Source of the DNA: Candidatus Muproteobacteria bacterium RIFCSPHIGHO2_12_FULL_60_33
Lineage (GTDB): Bacteria; Pseudomonadota; Gammaproteobacteria; Acidiferrobacterales; Sulfurifustaceae
Assembly: GCA_001785195.1 (NCBI GenBank)
Contig: MFTB01000024.1
Coordinates: 1-35,297 of the forward strand
Length of the DNA stretch: 35,297 nt
Direction: 5' to 3'
The translations under genes and the position numbers were made by a program. The notes under the pieces are model-generated. The model was not told the DNA's origin and ran no database searches. It saw only the letters and a list, made by a program, of their open reading frames with translations. Within the stretch, counting starts at the first letter, position 1, and the number at the start of each line of letters is the position of its first letter. Below are positions 1-9,216 of the stretch, one piece after another.

Positions 1-1260
1 GCCGAGCTCGACGGCTACACCGCCGAGGCGCGCGCCGGCGAATTGCTGCTCGGCGTCGGCATCCCGCTGGAACAGCATACCGGCCCGATGAGCGCGGTGG
101 CGCCGGGCTGGAAGCTGCGCGTGTTGCTGGCGCAGGCGCTGTTCGCCGACCCGGACATCCTGCTGCTGGACGAGCCCACCAACCATCTCGACATCAACAC
201 CATCCGCTGGCTGGAAGACGTCCTCAACGCGCGCAACAGCACCATGATCATCATCTCCCACGACCGGCACTTTTTGAACGGCGTGTGCACGCACATGGCC
301 GACCTGGACTACGGCGAGCTGCGCGTCTATCCCGGCAACTACGACGAGTACATGACCGCCGCCACCCTGGTGCGCAATCAGCTGCTGTCCGACAACGCCA
401 AGAAGAAGGCGCAGATCGCCGAGCTTCAGACCTTCGTCAGCCGCTTCTCCGCCAACGCCTCCAAGGCCAAGCAGGCCACTTCGCGCGCACGTCGGATCGA
501 AAAGATCGAGCTGGCCGAGGTCAAGCCGTCGAGCCGGCAGAATCCGTTTTTGCGTTTCGATCAGGCCAGGCGGCTTTATCGCCTGGCGCTGGAAGTAAAG
601 AAGGTGAGCCAGGGCTATGGCGCGACGCCGCTGTTCCGCGGGCTCAGCCTGTCGGTCGAGGTCGGCGAGCGCGTGGCCGTCATCGGCCCCAACGGCATCG
701 GCAAGACCACGCTGCTGCGTACCCTGGTCGGCGAGCTCGCCCCCGCGAGCGGCACGGTGAAATGGTCGGAGAATGCCACGCTGGGTTACTACGCGCAGGA
801 CCACGCCGCCGACTTCGCCAGGGACATGTCGCTGCTCGACTGGATGAACCGATGGAAAAAACCCAACGACGACGAGCAGGCGATCCGCGCCGTCCTCGGC
901 CGGCTGTTGTTTTCCCAGGATGAAATTAAAAAAACGACGAAGGCGCTCTCCGGCGGCGAGCAGGGGCGCATGCTGTTTGGCAAGCTGATGCTGCAGCAAC
1001 CCAGCGTGCTGATCATGGACGAGCCCACCAACCACCTGGACATGGAATCCATCGAGTCGCTCAACACCGCGCTGGAAAAATACCCGGGCACGCTGATCTT
1101 CGTCAGCCACGACCGTGAATTCGTCTCGTCACTGGCCACGCGCATCATCGAAATGACCCCGCAGGGCGTCGAGAACTTCGGCGGCAGCTACGACGACTAC
1201 CTGCGCAGCCAGGAAGAGCAGGCAGGGCAGGCGCCGGGGCGACTGCAGAAGATTCGGTAA
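1..1260 (+). CDS. ybiT: ABC-F family ATP-binding protein, YbiT-like (5' end outside window)
   Basis: Frame +1 is open from base 1. Contains two ABC signature regions ([44 protein letters not shown]) and a YbiT-like C-terminus ([10 protein letters not shown]...[16 protein letters not shown]...YDDYLRS). Confidence 0.93.
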   Translation, partial: AELDGYTAEARAGELLLGVGIPLEQHTGPMSAVAPGWKLRVLLAQALFADPDILLLDEPTNHLDINTIRWLEDVLNARNSTMIIISHDRHFLNGVCTHMADLDYGELRVYPGNYDEYMTAATLVRNQLLSDNAKKKAQIAELQTFVSRFSANASKAKQATSRARRIEKIELAEVKPSSRQNPFLRFDQARRLYRLALEVKKVSQGYGATPLFRGLSLSVEVGERVAVIGPNGIGKTTLLRTLVGELAPASGTVKWSENATLGYYAQDHAADFARDMSLLDWMNRWKKPNDDEQAIRAVLGRLLFSQDEIKKTTKALSGGEQGRMLFGKLMLQQPSVLIMDEPTNHLDMESIESLNTALEKYPGTLIFVSHDREFVSSLATRIIEMTPQGVENFGGSYDDYLRSQEEQAGQAPGRLQKIR

Positions 1261-1539
1261 TCTCCGTATTTTTAAAGTCCGTAACGCGATGGCAAGCTAC
1301 ACAGCCAAAAAATATAAACACCTCACCTTCACGATGGCCGGTCGCGATGTGGCTCCCCCGTTATTTCCCTTTTTTGAATACTTGAAATTATAGCCCGCGG
1401 GACAGGGGCATATAACTCGCTGAATGCGTGCTGCATTTGCCGCTCGTATCGGCGGAGACTACCCATAAAAAACTTTTCTAGCGGGCTGCCAAAGCGTGGC
1501 TATTGTTTAAGGCATCTAGTAATCGTAAGGAGGTACCTT

Positions 1540-1932
1540 ATGTTCGATTTTCTCGACGACTTCAAACCCTACGGACATTGGCTGCTGCGGATCGCGTTGG
1601 GCAGCGTGTTCGTGATTCATGGCATCGGTAATTTCATGAATCTCACCGGCTTTGCGGCGGCTCTCAACGTGCCGCACATGGTGGGGTTGATACTCGTGCT
1701 GGCGGAGATTGTCGGCGGTGTCCTGGTGCTCTCGGGCGGCTTCATGGGTGACAAGATGACCCGGCTCGGGGCGCTGATGCTGATACCGGTCCTGCTCATC
1801 GTGATGTACATGGTGCACTGGAGCGAGGTGAGCTTTACGCTCTCCAAGGTCCATGTCGTGGGCGGGATAGAGTATCTGCTGGTGCTGTTCCTGGTATCGC
1901 TGTACATGCTGTTGAAGGGAAACAAGACATAA
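1540..1932 (+). CDS. DoxX-family small membrane protein
   Basis: 130 aa with about four hydrophobic segments and a DoxX-like N-terminus (LLRIALGSVFVIHGIGNF). Strong Shine-Dalgarno aaggaggt just upstream. Confidence 0.8.
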   Translation: MFDFLDDFKPYGHWLLRIALGSVFVIHGIGNFMNLTGFAAALNVPHMVGLILVLAEIVGGVLVLSGGFMGDKMTRLGALMLIPVLLIVMYMVHWSEVSFTLSKVHVVGGIEYLLVLFLVSLYMLLKGNKT

Positions 1933-1966
1933 CGGCCGCGTTTTCGCAGGCTGTTATTTTTTCCGG

Positions 1967-1996
1967 CTCCCACCCGCGAGGGTGGGAGTTTTTTTT
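1967..1996 (+). terminator. Rho-independent terminator downstream of doxX
   Basis: CTCCCACC-cgcgag-GGTGGGAG followed by 8 T. Confidence 0.9.
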
Positions 1997-2000
1997 CGCC

Positions 2001-2348
2001 TCAGTGGCAGAAATAGGAATGCTTGTAGCCGCGTTCCTTGCGCGGCTGGAGACAGCGGATGGAGTAGGAGGTGGCCACGTCGCGCCGGCGGGTGGCGTAG
2101 TTGCACAGCACGGAATCACCGCGATAGGGCGTGGAACCGATCAGGCTGAACTGCACGCGCTTTTTCGATTCGATGTTGGTGGGTTTGCGCTCCGGAAGGC
2201 TGTTGCTATCTACCTCGACCCAAACGTTGATCGTGGCCGCGCATTTCACGGTGTAGGGGCGGGTATGCAATGGTGCCGTGGCCTCTGCCGCGAGAACATC
2301 GGCCCCGGCAACGACAATGGCGGTCAAGGCGAGTAGTATCAGGCGCAT
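2001..2348 (-). CDS. Small secreted hypothetical protein
   Basis: 115 aa from MRLILLALTAIVVAGADVLAAEA, a clear signal peptide. Four Cys in the mature part. The longer ORF start at 2585 overlaps the + gene and is unlikely. Confidence 0.6.
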   Translation of the reverse strand: MRLILLALTAIVVAGADVLAAEATAPLHTRPYTVKCAATINVWVEVDSNSLPERKPTNIESKKRVQFSLIGSTPYRGDSVLCNYATRRRDVATSYSIRCLQPRKERGYKHSYFCH

Positions 2349-2457
2349 AGAACCTCTTTGTGCTTGCTTAATTGAGCCTAGCCGAGCGGCCCGTCCCGGC
2401 AAGGACCGCTGGTCAGGCCATTCTACGCAGACAGGCATGTGAGCGGTCGAGGTCACC

Positions 2458-2718
2458 ATGAAGAAACTGAACCATGAGGCGGAATTGGTCAAAGGCGCGA
2501 TTCTCGCCGGCATGAAGTACGGCGAGGACCGGGGCGCCGTCGTGTTCGAGCCGACGGATTCGGCCAGCGAGAAAATCCTGTTCATCTACCGGCTACTGAT
2601 CCACGACAAACTCATTCAAGCCTTGCCCGAAGATCAAGTCTCACAACAATCCATGCGGCATAAACTCGCCATCTGGTATTCCAGGCAACTGCCGAAGGAT
2701 CATCCACTTCTGAAATAA
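2458..2718 (+). CDS. Conserved small protein, DUF5062-like
   Basis: 86 aa (MKKLNHEAELVKGAILAGMKYGEDRG...IYRLLIHDKLIQALPEDQ); resembles my recollection of DUF5062. Confidence 0.6.
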   Translation: MKKLNHEAELVKGAILAGMKYGEDRGAVVFEPTDSASEKILFIYRLLIHDKLIQALPEDQVSQQSMRHKLAIWYSRQLPKDHPLLK

Positions 2719-2752
2719 CCCGGGAAATCGTCCTCACCGGAGGGTAGAGCCA

Positions 2753-3775
2753 ATGAACATCGACGAACTCAAATCCGTGGCAAGCGCCATCGTCGCGAAA
2801 CAGAAGGGCGTGCTGGCGGCGGACGAAAGCAGTCCCACGATCAAGAAGCGTTTCGATTCGATCAAGGCCGAGTCCACCGAAGAAAACCGCCGGCGCTACC
2901 GCGAAATACTTTTTACCACCGACGGTATCGAGTGCTATATCGGCGGCGTCATTCTCTTCGACGAAACCCTGCGCCAGAGCACCCGCGACGGCACTCCCTT
3001 TGCCAGGCTGCTGTCGAGCCGGGGGATCGCCCCCGGGATCAAGGTGGACAAAGGCGCCAAGGCGCTGGCGCTGTATCCCGGCGACAAAGTCGCCGAGGGT
3101 CTGGACGGCCTGCGCGAACGTCTCGCCGAGTACAAACAACTTGGAGCAAAGTTCGCGAAGTGGCGCGCGGTGATCGAGATCGACGAGCACAATATTCCGT
3201 CGGCGTTCGGCATTCGCGCCAATGCCCACGGGCTGGCGCGTTACGCCGCGCTCTGCCAGGAGGTGGACCTCGTGCCGATCGTGGAGCCGGAAGTGCTTAT
3301 GGACGGTGCCCACGGCATCGAACGCTGCGAAGCGGTAACGTCCCAGGTGCTGGAGGCGGTGTTCGCCGAACTGGACGCCCACCGCGTGCTGTTCGAGGGC
3401 ATGTTGCTCAAGCCGAACATGGTGGTCGCCGGCAAGAAGTGCGCGCGTCAGGCCGGCGTGCAACAGGTGGCCGAGGCCACGATGCGTTGCCTGACCCGCT
3501 ACGTGCCGGCGGCGGTCCCCGGGATCGTATTCCTGTCCGGCGGACAGAGCGCGGAAGATGCCACCGACCATCTGAACGCCATGAATGCGATGGGCGCGCA
3601 TCCGTGGCAGGTCAGCTTTTCATACGGGCGGGCGCTGCAGGCGCCGGTACTGGCCGCCTGGAAGGGGCAGGAAAGCAACGTCGTCGCCGCGCAGAAGGCG
3701 CTCTTGAAACGCTGCCAATTGAACGGCCTGGCGCGCGACGGAAAATATGCCCGCGCCATGGAGCAGGCTGGGTAA
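2753..3775 (+). CDS. Class I fructose-bisphosphate aldolase
   Basis: 340 aa with GVLAADES, TTDGIECYIGGVILFDETLRQ, WRAVIEI, the Schiff-base region LLKPNMV, and FLSGGQSAEDATDHLNAMN. Ribosome binding site ggaggg upstream. Confidence 0.95.
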   Translation: MNIDELKSVASAIVAKQKGVLAADESSPTIKKRFDSIKAESTEENRRRYREILFTTDGIECYIGGVILFDETLRQSTRDGTPFARLLSSRGIAPGIKVDKGAKALALYPGDKVAEGLDGLRERLAEYKQLGAKFAKWRAVIEIDEHNIPSAFGIRANAHGLARYAALCQEVDLVPIVEPEVLMDGAHGIERCEAVTSQVLEAVFAELDAHRVLFEGMLLKPNMVVAGKKCARQAGVQQVAEATMRCLTRYVPAAVPGIVFLSGGQSAEDATDHLNAMNAMGAHPWQVSFSYGRALQAPVLAAWKGQESNVVAAQKALLKRCQLNGLARDGKYARAMEQAG

Positions 3776-3835
3776 TTAGTCGATTTGTAATGAGACTTCT
3801 GCCCGCTTTCGCGGGAATGATAGATCAACAATAAT

Positions 3836-4042
3836 TCATCAGAGTCCAATGGCACTTACTTAAGCGCTTTGATCATGGATACAGCGCCTGGGCGCAACCA
3901 GTAGCCCGCATGAAGCGCCAGCGAAATGCGGGGAAAACGGCCGGCAATGCCATCTATTCCCGGATTCCGCTGCGCTCCATCCGGGCTACCCACAGGGGTT
4001 GTCATGGAGTCGGCGCTTAAATAAGTGCCATTCTCATCAGAG
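3836..4042. repeat. MITE-like nested inverted-repeat element bounded by a 9-bp direct repeat
   Basis: TCATCAGAG at 3836-3844 and 4034-4042. 20-bp inverted repeat AATGGCACTTA(C/T)TTAAGCGC at 3848-3867 and 4013-4032. Inner inverted repeat GTAGCCCG.ATG.AGCG at 3901-3935 and 3956-3989. Confidence 0.7.
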
Positions 4043-4068
4043 GTTTCTTAACGGGGCCGGGTGATTTA

Positions 4069-4518
4069 ATGCAAATCTGGGTCGACGCCGATGCCTGCCC
4101 GAATGTCATCAAAGAGATCCTGTTTCGGGCCGCGGAGCGGGTGCAGGTCTGCCTGACGCTGGTGGCGAACCAGCTTCTGCGAACGCCGCCGTCCGGTTAC
4201 ATCAAGGCCCTCCAGGTGCCCGCCGGTTTCGATGTCGCCGACAGCAAGATTGTGCAGCAGCTGCAACCGGGCGACCTCGTGATTACCGCCGACATTCCGC
4301 TCGCGGCGCTGGTCATTGAAAAGGGCGGCCATGCGCTCAACCCGCGCGGGGAATTCTATACCACCGAAAATATTCAGGAACGCCTCACCATGCGCAACTT
4401 CATGGACGAGCTGCGCAATACCGGCGTGAACACGGGCGGCCCGGCGGTACTCAGCCTGACTGACAGACAGGCGTTTGCGAATCAGCTGGATCGGTTTCTG
4501 ACGAAGACCAGAGGGTAG
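4069..4518 (+). CDS. yaiI: UPF0178/YaiI-YqxD family protein (DUF188)
   Basis: 149 aa, [24 protein letters not shown]...[34 protein letters not shown]...[11 protein letters not shown]. Confidence 0.93.
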   Translation: MQIWVDADACPNVIKEILFRAAERVQVCLTLVANQLLRTPPSGYIKALQVPAGFDVADSKIVQQLQPGDLVITADIPLAALVIEKGGHALNPRGEFYTTENIQERLTMRNFMDELRNTGVNTGGPAVLSLTDRQAFANQLDRFLTKTRG

Positions 4519-4532
4519 GGTAAGCTTGTCAC

Positions 4533-5378
4533 ATGTCGAACCTGAATGACGCTCCACAAGAATTGTTAACCCGGCTCCCCGGCCTGGCGGTGCGCTGGCG
4601 CGCCGGGGACTTCGACGCGCCGGTGTTCGCGGCCTTGTATTTCCTCCATTGGCAAATTGCGATACACGGTCAGCAATTTGCTTCGCGCAAAAACAAGAGC
4701 GATCCGCGACCCGGCGCCAAGGGATGGCTGACCGTGATGGAGGCGGCGAAAGGGGAGGGCCTACGGGGGCGCTTGCTCGATTGGATGGAGCGTTACCAGT
4801 TTCGCGGCGTCATCGGCAATGTGCCGGTGGCATTGGTTCAGTGGCTGCGGGGCGTCTGGCCCTTGATCCTGCGCGAGAATATTCCAAAACCCCTGGATAT
4901 ATTGCGCATGCAGGCGCGCGGCAATCGCGCGGTGACGGTACTCACGGAGTATCCGCGACTGCGCCAGCCGGTGCTGAACAAACCCGATGCCTTTGTCTTT
5001 TTCCTGCATGACCTGGAGCATGCGTATAAGTTTTTCCACTCACCGGCATTGCGCGCCGGTCAGTGCGCGTTTTTCGCCGTGCTGGAAAACGCCTTCGACC
5101 GCGGCGTGTTTGCGCCGTACTTCGATGACGCCGAGTTCATTGCCAGGTTCCATTACCTGACGAGCGACATGAACACGCACCCGGAGCACAGCCGGCAGTA
5201 CCTGCGTGCGATCCTGGTGGAGCGCCATCTGCGCCGTGAACACAAGGCGCTCTCTGACCCGCTGTCATCGGCTGCGGAACGGGCTATTGAAGAGGTGATG
5301 CGTGCCCTGGGAACATCCGCGCACTGGTTGCCTGCGCGTGACGGCCCGATAATTTCCCGGTTTTGGCGGATTGGGTAG
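4533..5378 (+). CDS. Conserved hypothetical protein with an HDxxH motif
   Basis: 281 aa full-length ORF with normal GC-rich composition, containing FFLHDLEHAYKFFHSP. No family assigned with confidence. Confidence 0.7.
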   Translation: MSNLNDAPQELLTRLPGLAVRWRAGDFDAPVFAALYFLHWQIAIHGQQFASRKNKSDPRPGAKGWLTVMEAAKGEGLRGRLLDWMERYQFRGVIGNVPVALVQWLRGVWPLILRENIPKPLDILRMQARGNRAVTVLTEYPRLRQPVLNKPDAFVFFLHDLEHAYKFFHSPALRAGQCAFFAVLENAFDRGVFAPYFDDAEFIARFHYLTSDMNTHPEHSRQYLRAILVERHLRREHKALSDPLSSAAERAIEEVMRALGTSAHWLPARDGPIISRFWRIG

Positions 5379-5623
5379 AATTGCCGCGTACGCGCCGTGG
5401 CCCGAAACCATGTAGCATGCGTTTCGCCTGTTATGTGGCATGACAAAGTGCGACGAGTTTATGGACATCCGGCCATGTGTCGAAAGTCATGGACGAGCGG
5501 ACGCGGGTCTTCGGCCTGTGACCGGAATGACGGATATAACCAGGGGTTCTTTCAGGCTGGCCACGATCAGCCATAACAACGCGGACAAGCCCGCCTTCGC
5601 ATAGAACGAGCAAGGAAGAAACA

Positions 5624-6061
5624 ATGTCATCGGCACATGAACGGGCCAAAGAACTGGCCCGCGCAATGAAACAGGCCATCATGGAAGCAAAGACCGCCGA
5701 GGCGCGCGCCAAGCGGCTGGGCGAAGAGGTGATGCTGGCGCTGGCCGAGGCCAAGAAGGAGATTCAAGCGGCCAGCGAGATTGTCGAATATCCCGTCGGC
5801 CGTTATGAATGCAAACGTTGCGGGCAAAGTTCGATCTTCTCGCAAACCTACCGGGAACTGCCTCCCTGCGATAACTGCGGCAGCCTCGAATATCTTGGCG
5901 CTGAACCCACGATCACGAAAATCACGCCTCCGCCGCCTAAAAAACACGCCGCCGGCATGTATGAGTGCACCGGTTGCCGCACGCGCGTTGTCCTGGCGGA
6001 GGATCTGGACGAACTGCCGCCGTGCGACATCTGTGGCGCCCACAAACTCAAGGCGGTGTAA
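5624..6061 (+). CDS. Tandem zinc-ribbon protein with N-terminal helical segment
   Basis: Two CxxC...CxxC units: YECKRCGQ...LPPCDNCG and YECTGCRT...LPPCDICG. Upstream aaggaagaaac. Confidence 0.75.
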   Translation: MSSAHERAKELARAMKQAIMEAKTAEARAKRLGEEVMLALAEAKKEIQAASEIVEYPVGRYECKRCGQSSIFSQTYRELPPCDNCGSLEYLGAEPTITKITPPPPKKHAAGMYECTGCRTRVVLAEDLDELPPCDICGAHKLKAV

Positions 6062-6166
6062 GACGCGTCACGAGGCGGCGGGGAATAATTAATTATGGTT
6101 CATCGGGCGTCTGTTTCAAACAACGCGGCGAGCGGCGTCGCGTCTCACCTGACGGGAGCTACCATC

Positions 6167-6448
6167 ATGAAAATGAAATCGTTTGTGCCAATGCTGCTGG
6201 GGGCGATGCTGTCTTTTCCGGTCCAGGCGGCGGACGTGCTGAACGCCAAAATCATGACGCTCGACCTGGCGCGCGATATCGCCAACCACACCCTCGAGGC
6301 CTGTCGCAAGAAGGGCTTTCATCTGGCAGTCGTGGTAGTGGATCGCGCCGGTGGTTCGTTGATCGGCGCGCCCGGCGGCGAGAGGGACGAGGCCTGTGCT
6401 ATTGCTGGCATCAAGGCGGTGCAGGAGCGGCTGGATTTCGCGGAGTAG
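6167..6448 (+). CDS. GlcG/HbpS-like exported protein, apparently internally deleted
   Basis: From ATG 6167: signal peptide MKMKSFVPMLLGAMLSFPVQAA, then LEACRKKGFHLAVVVVDRAGG joined directly to the C-terminal block IGAPGGERDEACAIAGIKAVQERLDF. Confidence 0.6.
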   Translation: MKMKSFVPMLLGAMLSFPVQAADVLNAKIMTLDLARDIANHTLEACRKKGFHLAVVVVDRAGGSLIGAPGGERDEACAIAGIKAVQERLDFAE

Positions 6449-6554
6449 AGCGGTGGGCGATTGACCGGAGCGCTTGGGTTATCAACGGCCACGTCGTAAG
6501 ATGAAGGGCCTGAAAATTTGACCAATCGCATCAGCGCCTGTCGTCAATTTATCT

Positions 6555-7334
6555 ATGAAAAAAACAATGTGGTTGGTGGTGTTGCCGGTCCTGGGTGGCA
6601 TTGCCGCCGGCTTTTACTATTGGCAAACAGGCCAGCAAGAACCGCCGCCACCGCCCCCGGTAACGGCGCCGCCCGCGCCTCCACCCGAGCCGCCGATACG
6701 CCATCCGATCAAGGAAGCGGCGCCGTCGGAAAAGCCCCTGCCGGCGCTGGAAGCCAGCGATGACGCCATGGTCGAGGCGCTCTCGGGCTTCTTCGGCCAA
6801 AAAGCCGTTCAGGAATTTTTCGACGTGAAGGAAGTCGTGCGGCGCTTCGTGGTGACGGTGGACAACCTGCCGCGTCGGAAAGTGCCGCTGCGTTACCGGC
6901 TGTTAAAGCCGGTAGCGGGGCAGTTCCTCGCGACCGGGGAGGGCGAAAACAATCTCACCAATCCCGGTAATTACCGGCGCTATAAGTCCTATGTGTTGCT
7001 GGCCGATGCCGTGGACACCAAGAAGCTGGTCGCGGTGTACACGCGCTTCTACCCGCTGTTCCAGCAGGAATACATGAACCTGGGATACCCCAAGGGTTAC
7101 TTCAACGATCGTCTGGTGGAGGCCATTGACGACCTGCTGGCCGCGCCGGAGATCCCGGGGCGGATAAAGCTGGTCCGGCCCAAGGTCATGTACCAGTTCG
7201 CCGACCTCGCCCTCGAGGAGCTGTCAGCGGGGCAGAAGATCATGATCCGCATGGGGGTCGAGAACGCCGCGCGGATCAAAGCCCGGCTGCGTGAGGTACG
7301 GCAGGAGCTGACCGGGCAGGCGTCGCCGCCCTGA
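6555..7334 (+). CDS. DUF3014 family protein
   Basis: 259 aa. N-terminal transmembrane segment, Pro-rich linker, then VRRFVVTVDNLPR...KPVAGQFLATGEGENNLTNPGNYRRYKSYV, which looks like DUF3014. Confidence 0.8.
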   Translation: MKKTMWLVVLPVLGGIAAGFYYWQTGQQEPPPPPPVTAPPAPPPEPPIRHPIKEAAPSEKPLPALEASDDAMVEALSGFFGQKAVQEFFDVKEVVRRFVVTVDNLPRRKVPLRYRLLKPVAGQFLATGEGENNLTNPGNYRRYKSYVLLADAVDTKKLVAVYTRFYPLFQQEYMNLGYPKGYFNDRLVEAIDDLLAAPEIPGRIKLVRPKVMYQFADLALEELSAGQKIMIRMGVENAARIKARLREVRQELTGQASPP

Positions 7335-7424
7335 ATTCAGGCCAAACAATTATTAATGTTTATAATAAGTTTATGTATATAAATATTTGAAATTAGACAT
7401 AAAACTTTGATCTGCATGACCTGA

Positions 7425-7673
7425 TTTCGGCGTTACCATTTCTATATCGATGAGAAACAGGGCCTAGGCTCCAGCGTCGCCCGGGTGGGCGAATCCTCCG
7501 GTCTGGCTCGTGCCGTGGTCGCGGCGAACATCCTGCACGAGCTCCTGAATGCGACCAAGCATTACCTCGAGCGGGTAATGGCGCTCAAGGACGTGCCGGT
7601 TGTGAACAAGAAAAACCTGGCGGACCGGGTTAAATCGCTGCATGCCAGACTGGCTGGAGCAGGGGGCAAATAA
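7425..7673 (+). pseudogene. Possible 5'-truncated gene remnant in an AT-rich island
   Basis: Open frame FRRYHFYIDEKQGLGSSVARVGESSGLARAVVAANILHELLNATKHYLERVMALKDVPVVNKKNLADRVKSLHARLAGAGGK*. No ATG or TTG start before an in-frame TGA at 7422. First possible start is GTG 7485. Confidence 0.3.
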
Positions 7674-7688
7674 TCTGCAATTTGTTTT

Positions 7689-7712
7689 GAGCCTGAATTC
7701 GGCTCCTTTTAT
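7689..7712 (+). terminator. Possible Rho-independent terminator
   Basis: GAGCC-tgaattc-GGCTC followed by CTTTTATTATTTT. Confidence 0.45.
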
Positions 7713-7885
7713 TATTTTACATAATATACATTATACGAATATATGGGATTCCAAGCTTATGGCCGCCAGCCGGATTTACCACGCACTCCTGCATCTGCCT
7801 GCGGTTCATGGCATGGTTCGAATCCCGTTTTCGAGGCCTGTTTCTATCTCGTTTGGAACATGAAACAAAATATGAAAATAATTGT

Positions 7886-9025
7886 TTATAAAGAAACATC
7901 TTTTGACACCGGTACCAGCTTCCGGCGACGTTGCTCAAGAGAGGCGAACAGCTTGTCGAATGGCACAACAAATTTTTTCACTCCCTCTTCCTCCAACTGC
8001 TGGGCGACCGTCTCCAGGTCAATACCCAGCATTGCCAGCCCGGCCGTTACTTCGGTGGCCTGCGCCAGATCCTGTTCCAGTCGCAGGGCCGGATCGCCGT
8101 GCTTGCGGTAAGCATTCAGCGTCTCCGGCGGCAGGGTGTTGACCGTGTCCGGCCCGATCAGGGGCTCGACATACTTCACATCGCTGTAGGCCGGGTCCTT
8201 GGTGCCGGTGCTGGCCCACAACAGGCGTTGCGGCTGGGCGCCGCGGGTGGCCAGTCGGCGCCAGCGCTCCGAGCCCTGCGTTTCCTTGTACATCCGGTAA
8301 GCCAGGCGGGCATGAGCGATGGCCGCCGTCCCACGCAAGGAAGCGGCGGAACTGTCGCCGGAATGGACCAGCGCATCGAGCCGCTTGTCCACCAGCGCGT
8401 CGATACGACTCAGGAAAAAACTCGCGACCGAGGCGACGGACCCCAGTCTTAAGCCGGCTTTTGCGCGGTCTTCGAGGCCGGAGAGCCAGGCCTGGAGCAC
8501 CTCACGATAGCGGACAAGGCCAAACAACAGGGTGACATTGACGTTGATGCCTTTGGCGATGAGCTGCCGCACGGCGGGCAGGCCCTGAATGGTCCCCGGC
8601 ACCTTGATCATGATATTGGGGCGGTGCAGTTTCTCCCACAGCCGCACCGCCTCTTTCACCGTCTTGTCCGTGTCGTAGGCCAGATGCGGCGATACCTCGA
8701 TGCTCGCGAAACCGTCGCGCCCGCTGGTCTGTTCGTGCACCGGCAGCAACAGATCGGCGGCATGGCTGATGTCGTCCAGCACAATGGGCTCGTATATCTC
8801 GGCGGCGTTGCGAGCATGGCGCGCCAGCGCGGCGATATCCGCCTCGTAGTCTTCATGGCCGGTGATGGCCTTTTCGAATATGGCCGGGTTCGAGGTGATG
8901 CCCACCAACCCGTCGCGCTTGATAAGGTGCGCCAGCTCACCGCTGGCGAGCATGCCGCGCTCGATATAGTCGAGCCAGATGCTTTGACCCAGAGACTTTA
9001 TGACAAGCAAAGGATTGTGCATCAT
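7886..9025 (-). CDS. tal: Transaldolase
   Basis: 379 aa from MMHNPLLVIKSLGQSIWLDYIERGML; GITSNPAIFEKAI, IMIKVPGT, NVNVTLLFGLVRY, LLWASTGTKDPAYSDVKYVEPLIGPDTVNTLPPETL. Confidence 0.95.
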   Translation of the reverse strand: MMHNPLLVIKSLGQSIWLDYIERGMLASGELAHLIKRDGLVGITSNPAIFEKAITGHEDYEADIAALARHARNAAEIYEPIVLDDISHAADLLLPVHEQTSGRDGFASIEVSPHLAYDTDKTVKEAVRLWEKLHRPNIMIKVPGTIQGLPAVRQLIAKGINVNVTLLFGLVRYREVLQAWLSGLEDRAKAGLRLGSVASVASFFLSRIDALVDKRLDALVHSGDSSAASLRGTAAIAHARLAYRMYKETQGSERWRRLATRGAQPQRLLWASTGTKDPAYSDVKYVEPLIGPDTVNTLPPETLNAYRKHGDPALRLEQDLAQATEVTAGLAMLGIDLETVAQQLEEEGVKKFVVPFDKLFASLEQRRRKLVPVSKDVSL

Positions 9026-9216
9026 GCCCTCCTTGCCCTGAAGGACCGAACCGGAAACAAGTCTACCTGTGTCTTGTCTTGAGATAAATGTTTTCAGAGG
9101 AAATGATTTGTCTCGCGGTTCAGGCAACATCCTGCGTTGCCTTGATTTGACGGGGATTAACCGCGCCAGCGGCGGCAATAATAGCGGATAATTCAAAAAA
9201 TCGAGGAGATGCAGAC

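Noticed and set aside
3797-3820. Hairpin CCCGCTTTCGCGGG after the aldolase gene as a terminator
   Set aside because: No T-run follows on the + strand. It looks more like a common short intergenic CCCGCGAAAGCGGG repeat, though a weak terminator role cannot be excluded.
7810-7830. GGTTCGAATCCC resembling a tRNA T-arm
   Set aside because: Flanking bases do not pair as a T-stem and no acceptor, D or anticodon arms can be formed around it.
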